Shown: piece after piece, positions 7,774-9,894 of the stretch
Position numbering within the stretch: position 1 is the first letter of the stretch
Layout of the letters: the number at the start of each line of letters is the position of its first letter
Origin: an uncultured Planctomycetaceae bacterium
Lineage (GTDB): Bacteria > Planctomycetota > Planctomycetia > Pirellulales > Pirellulaceae
Direction: 5' to 3'
DNA: 9,894 bases
Assembly (NCBI GenBank): GCA_903927685.1
Contig: CAIYOB010000331.1
Span: 1-9,894, forward strand
Program-made: the position numbers and the translations under genes
The notes under the pieces: model-generated
What the model was told of the DNA's origin: nothing
What the model saw: only the letters and a program-made list of their open reading frames with translations
Database searches by the model: none

Positions 7774-8682
7774 TCAAAAATACCCTTCCCGCTTCTTGTC
7801 CTCCATCGAGCCCTCCTCATCGTTGTCGATGACGCGTCCCTGCCGCTCCGACGTCTTGCACAGCAGCATCTCCTGGATGATCTCCGGCAGCGTCGTCGCC
7901 GTCGACGGAACGGCGCCGGTCAGCGGGTAACAACCCAGGGTGCGGAACCGCACCATCCGCAACTGCGGCTGCTCGCCCGGCAGCAACTCCAGCCGTTCGT
8001 CATCGATCAGGATCAAGTTGCCGTCGCGGACCACCACCGGACGTTCGGCCGCAAAGTACAGCGGCACAATCGGGATCTGTTCCAGATGGATGTACTGCCA
8101 GACGTCCAGTTCCGTCCAATTGGACAGCGGAAACACGCGGATGCTCTCGCCCTTGTTGACCCGCGTGTTGTACAGATTCCACAATTCGGGCCGCTGGTTC
8201 TTGGGGTCCCAGCGGTGGAACCGGTCCCGAAACGAAAAGACCCGCTCTTTGGCGCGCGACTTTTCTTCGTCCCGTCGAGCGCCGCCGAACGCCGCATCGA
8301 ACTTGTATTTCTCCAAAGCCTGCTTGAGCGCCTCGGTCTTCATCACCGTGGTGTGCTTGCCGCTCTGCTCGAACGGGTTCAGGCCCAGCTTGCGACCTTC
8401 CTCGTTGACATACGTGAGGACGGTCAGGCCCAGATCCCGCTTGGCATAGTTCTCGCGAAACGCGTACATGTCGCGGAACTTCCAGGTCGTATCGACGTGC
8501 AGCAGCGGGAACGGAGGCTTGGCTGGATAGAAAGCCTTCATTGCTAGCTGCACCATGACCGACGAGTCCTTGCCGATCGAGTACAGCATCACCGGGTTGT
8601 CGAACTCGGCGGCGACCTCCCGGATGATGTGGATGCTCTCGGCTTCCAACTGCTTCAGATGCGTGAGGTTGTAACCAGACAT
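7774..8682 (-). CDS. cysD: Sulfate adenylyltransferase subunit 2 (ATP-sulfurylase PP-loop subunit)
   Basis: CysD is the catalytic subunit that adenylylates sulfate to APS in complex with the CysN GTPase, the first step of assimilatory sulfate reduction and of PAPS synthesis. The protein is 302 residues, the same length as E. coli CysD, and matches it nearly end to end: [20 protein letters not shown] at 6-25, PP-loop SIGKDSS (35-41), [56 protein letters not shown], and the C-terminal [11 protein letters not shown]. The start at 8682 is fixed by the N-terminal match. The ribosome binding site is weak (only CGGA directly before the ATG). It is the first gene of the cysD-cysNC operon and has the gap to 9008 as its promoter region. 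No internal damage is seen. Confidence 0.98.
   Translation of the reverse strand: MSGYNLTHLKQLEAESIHIIREVAAEFDNPVMLYSIGKDSSVMVQLAMKAFYPAKPPFPLLHVDTTWKFRDMYAFRENYAKRDLGLTVLTYVNEEGRKLGLNPFEQSGKHTTVMKTEALKQALEKYKFDAAFGGARRDEEKSRAKERVFSFRDRFHRWDPKNQRPELWNLYNTRVNKGESIRVFPLSNWTELDVWQYIHLEQIPIVPLYFAAERPVVVRDGNLILIDDERLELLPGEQPQLRMVRFRTLGCYPLTGAVPSTATTLPEIIQEMLLCKTSERQGRVIDNDEEGSMEDKKREGYF
7783..7790 (-). promoter_or_regulatory. Ribosome binding site of cysNC inside the 3' end of cysD
   Basis: On the minus strand this reads GGGAAGGG, a purine-rich site 12 bp before the cysNC ATG (7770-7768). It lies within the last codons of cysD, consistent with translational coupling of the two genes, which are separated by only 3 bp. 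Confidence 0.45.
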
Positions 8683-9008
8683 TCCGATATGGGGCGAAGG
8701 TGGTCTAAAAGGTGTTGCGTCACGGCGTTACGATCAACGGCCGCGTACGAGGACGAATTAAACGCTATTTCTTGCAATCCAGAAAGGGCACGTAAACCGC
8801 AAACTCGGCGTGTTTCCTGTTCTCGGCAGTTTCCGCACAGATTTGCAGCCAAAGTTGAAATGCGAAGCCGGTAGGCCGGTTACGGGAAAGTCTAATTCTA
8901 TCCATCGCAGCAGAAACACCGATCATAGCAACGGGCCGACGCTGTCGTGCCCAGCTTGCGCACTAATCCGCCAGTATCCCCACACACCTTAGAGAGCTGC
9001 TCAGTTTC
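8683..9008. other. Divergent intergenic region between cysD and the hypothetical gene
   Basis: These 326 bp hold no convincing gene; the short frames across them have no recognisable sequence. The stretch appears less GC-rich than the genes around it and should carry promoters for both directions. On the minus strand a weak sigma-70-like pair is possible: TTTCTG (8785-8780) and TTTAAT (8762-8757) with 17 bp between, about 75 bp before cysD. The -35 half is poor, so I do not call it a promoter. No SAM or other sulfur-related riboswitch fold was recognised. A tandem octamer at 8717-8732 is listed separately. Confidence 0.6.
8717..8732. promoter_or_regulatory. Tandem octamer GCGTYACG upstream of cysD, possible operator
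   Basis: GCGTCACG (8717-8724) is followed directly by GCGTTACG (8725-8732), differing at one base. Each contains a CGTnACG palindromic half. The pair lies 35-50 bp upstream of the cysD start, where a repressor or activator could act. No known regulator site was matched, and chance is possible for so short a repeat. Confidence 0.3.
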
Positions 9009-9894
9009 ATGAAGCGGAATTCTTCTGCATCCGTGTGGCTGTTGTTGTCGTTGGTGGCTGCCTTGTTCTGCCTCAGCGTCGCGGCGCCCCGGGAATGGAG
9101 TTCCTGGGACAGCAATCCCGTCGGACCGGCGCGGCCGGCCAGTCCGCTGACCTTGATGATCAAGCCGCCCCAGGGGTTGCCCCTCCCGGAACCAAGTCCT
9201 CCGGTGACGCTCGTCGGGCTCGCCGGTTGCGAGTCCATCCCAACGACCGCTGTGGAACCGCCAGTCGAGCGGCCCGAGCAGGACCTGCCGAAGCCCGTTC
9301 CCCAGCCGCTTCCCACCAGCACGGACCGGCGAGTCGCGGACTCCGATCCGGACCGGGCCCGGGGGACGATCGATCCGGTGGAACTGCCGCCCACAGGTCT
9401 TTCGCCGCCGGTAGCAGAGGCGGCGGCCGGAGCGGCCGCGAAGCGACTCAACCTGGCGACTTCGAGCCGGATCCCGACGGCCACGCTCCCCCAACTCGGC
9501 ATCACCAGACAGGCACTCGCCGCCGATCCGGCTTGGCGTCCCTGCTGGCCCTGCCCCACAGCCCTGCTTGCCCAACTGGACGAGTTATCGAGCCAAGCGT
9601 CGTGCGGCGTCTGGTGCTCCGCCGTTCGCCAACGCCTGGCTGACTTGCTTGCCGCCGACTCGTTGACGGCGCCCCAGGTCCCCGCGTTGCTCGGCGGGCT
9701 GCGCGTGTCGCTCGACGACGGTCAGCGGTTGGCGCGGGAGACGTCCGACGACCAGGTTCGCTCGCGCTGGTCCCGGGTAGTGTTCGCTTTGCAGCGCCGC
9801 GTCCAGGTCTGGGACCAGGTCGCGGTGATCGCGGCCAGGGAATCCCTGGCCGAGGCCAACTGCCGGGACGCAGACACGTTGAGACAAGCCTACG
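9009..9894 (+). CDS. Exported proline-rich hypothetical protein, N-terminal part (3' truncated)
   Basis: From the ATG at 9009 the frame is open for 295 codons to the window edge. The first residues form a clear signal peptide (MKRN, then a hydrophobic stretch W10-A26), which supports this frame over two competing ones on either strand. Residues about 27-150 are low-complexity and rich in Pro, with many short charged or polar runs. From about 175 the chain looks folded and helical: WRPCWPCPTALLAQLDEL (176-193), CGVWCSAVRQRLADLL, then a Leu/Gln/Arg-rich segment with WSRVVFALQRRVQVWDQVAV. The LAGC at 71-74 resembles a lipobox but is too far from the N-terminus to serve as one. I recognise no named domain. 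The style (signal peptide, Pro-rich linker, helical part with WP and LxxL patterns) recalls very large exported planctomycete hypotheticals, from memory only. The ribosome binding site is weak (GAGAG near 8992-8996). Confidence 0.75.
   Translation, partial: MKRNSSASVWLLLSLVAALFCLSVAAPREWSSWDSNPVGPARPASPLTLMIKPPQGLPLPEPSPPVTLVGLAGCESIPTTAVEPPVERPEQDLPKPVPQPLPTSTDRRVADSDPDRARGTIDPVELPPTGLSPPVAEAAAGAAAKRLNLATSSRIPTATLPQLGITRQALAADPAWRPCWPCPTALLAQLDELSSQASCGVWCSAVRQRLADLLAADSLTAPQVPALLGGLRVSLDDGQRLARETSDDQVRSRWSRVVFALQRRVQVWDQVAVIAARESLAEANCRDADTLRQAY

Noticed and set aside
5998..8547. Plus-strand open frame of 849 codons opposite cysNC and cysD
   Set aside because: It spans two strongly conserved minus-strand genes and their junction, and its translation is rich in Arg, Val, Gln and Asp with no recognisable domain.
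8683..9008. SAM or other sulfur-related riboswitch upstream of cysD
   Set aside because: No conserved core sequence or multi-helix arrangement of a known class could be recognised by eye.
9035..9643. Alternative plus-strand frame, and minus-strand frames 8898-9575 and 8963-9559, over the last gene
   Set aside because: None has a signal peptide or plausible protein composition. The frame from 9009 has both and stays open to the edge.

Overview
The window is GC-rich bacterial DNA and looks like chromosome from a member of the Planctomycetota, probably a heterotrophic, non-anammox lineage such as the Pirellulales. The evidence is the mix of protein types: an exported PQQ-like propeller protein, a large secreted protein related to the hydrazine synthase alpha subunit with two CxxCH motifs and an N-terminal carbohydrate-binding-like domain, a heparinase II/III-type polysaccharide lyase, and a long exported proline-rich hypothetical protein. 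The taxonomic assignment is inferred from protein character, not from a marker gene.

Layout. Bases 1-959 (+) hold the C-terminal part of a PQQ-like beta-propeller protein whose start lies outside the window. Bases 1069-3783 (+) encode the CBM / beta-propeller / diheme protein, and 3916-5913 (+) the heparinase-type lyase. The gaps in front of these last two genes contain related copies of a roughly 75-bp non-coding element (966-1040 and 3825-3900), the most unexpected structure found here. On the minus strand, 8682-5833 is a two-gene sulfate-activation operon, cysD then cysNC, with 3 bp between the genes. The 3' end of cysNC overlaps the 3' end of the lyase gene by 81 bp in codon register. A gap of about 326 bp (8683-9008) separates cysD from a divergent plus-strand gene starting at 9009 that runs off the right edge.

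How the genes may work together. CysD and the CysN part of CysNC make adenylylsulfate (APS) from sulfate and ATP, driven by GTP hydrolysis; the CysC part phosphorylates APS to PAPS. This is recognisable with high confidence. The three plus-strand genes on the left encode secreted or periplasmic proteins that plausibly bind or break down polysaccharide. The shared leader element in front of two of them suggests co-regulation or a duplicated control region, which is inference. A link between the sulfate-activation operon and the polysaccharide genes is possible (sulfated glycans are a known planctomycete food source) but is supported only by adjacency.

No tRNA, rRNA, CRISPR array, insertion sequence or phage gene was seen. 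I see no clear case for a wholly new system. The best leads are the duplicated leader element, the CBM-HzsA-like domain combination, the lyase with a glutamine at a normally histidine site and an antisense-derived tail, and the divergent APS kinase domain.
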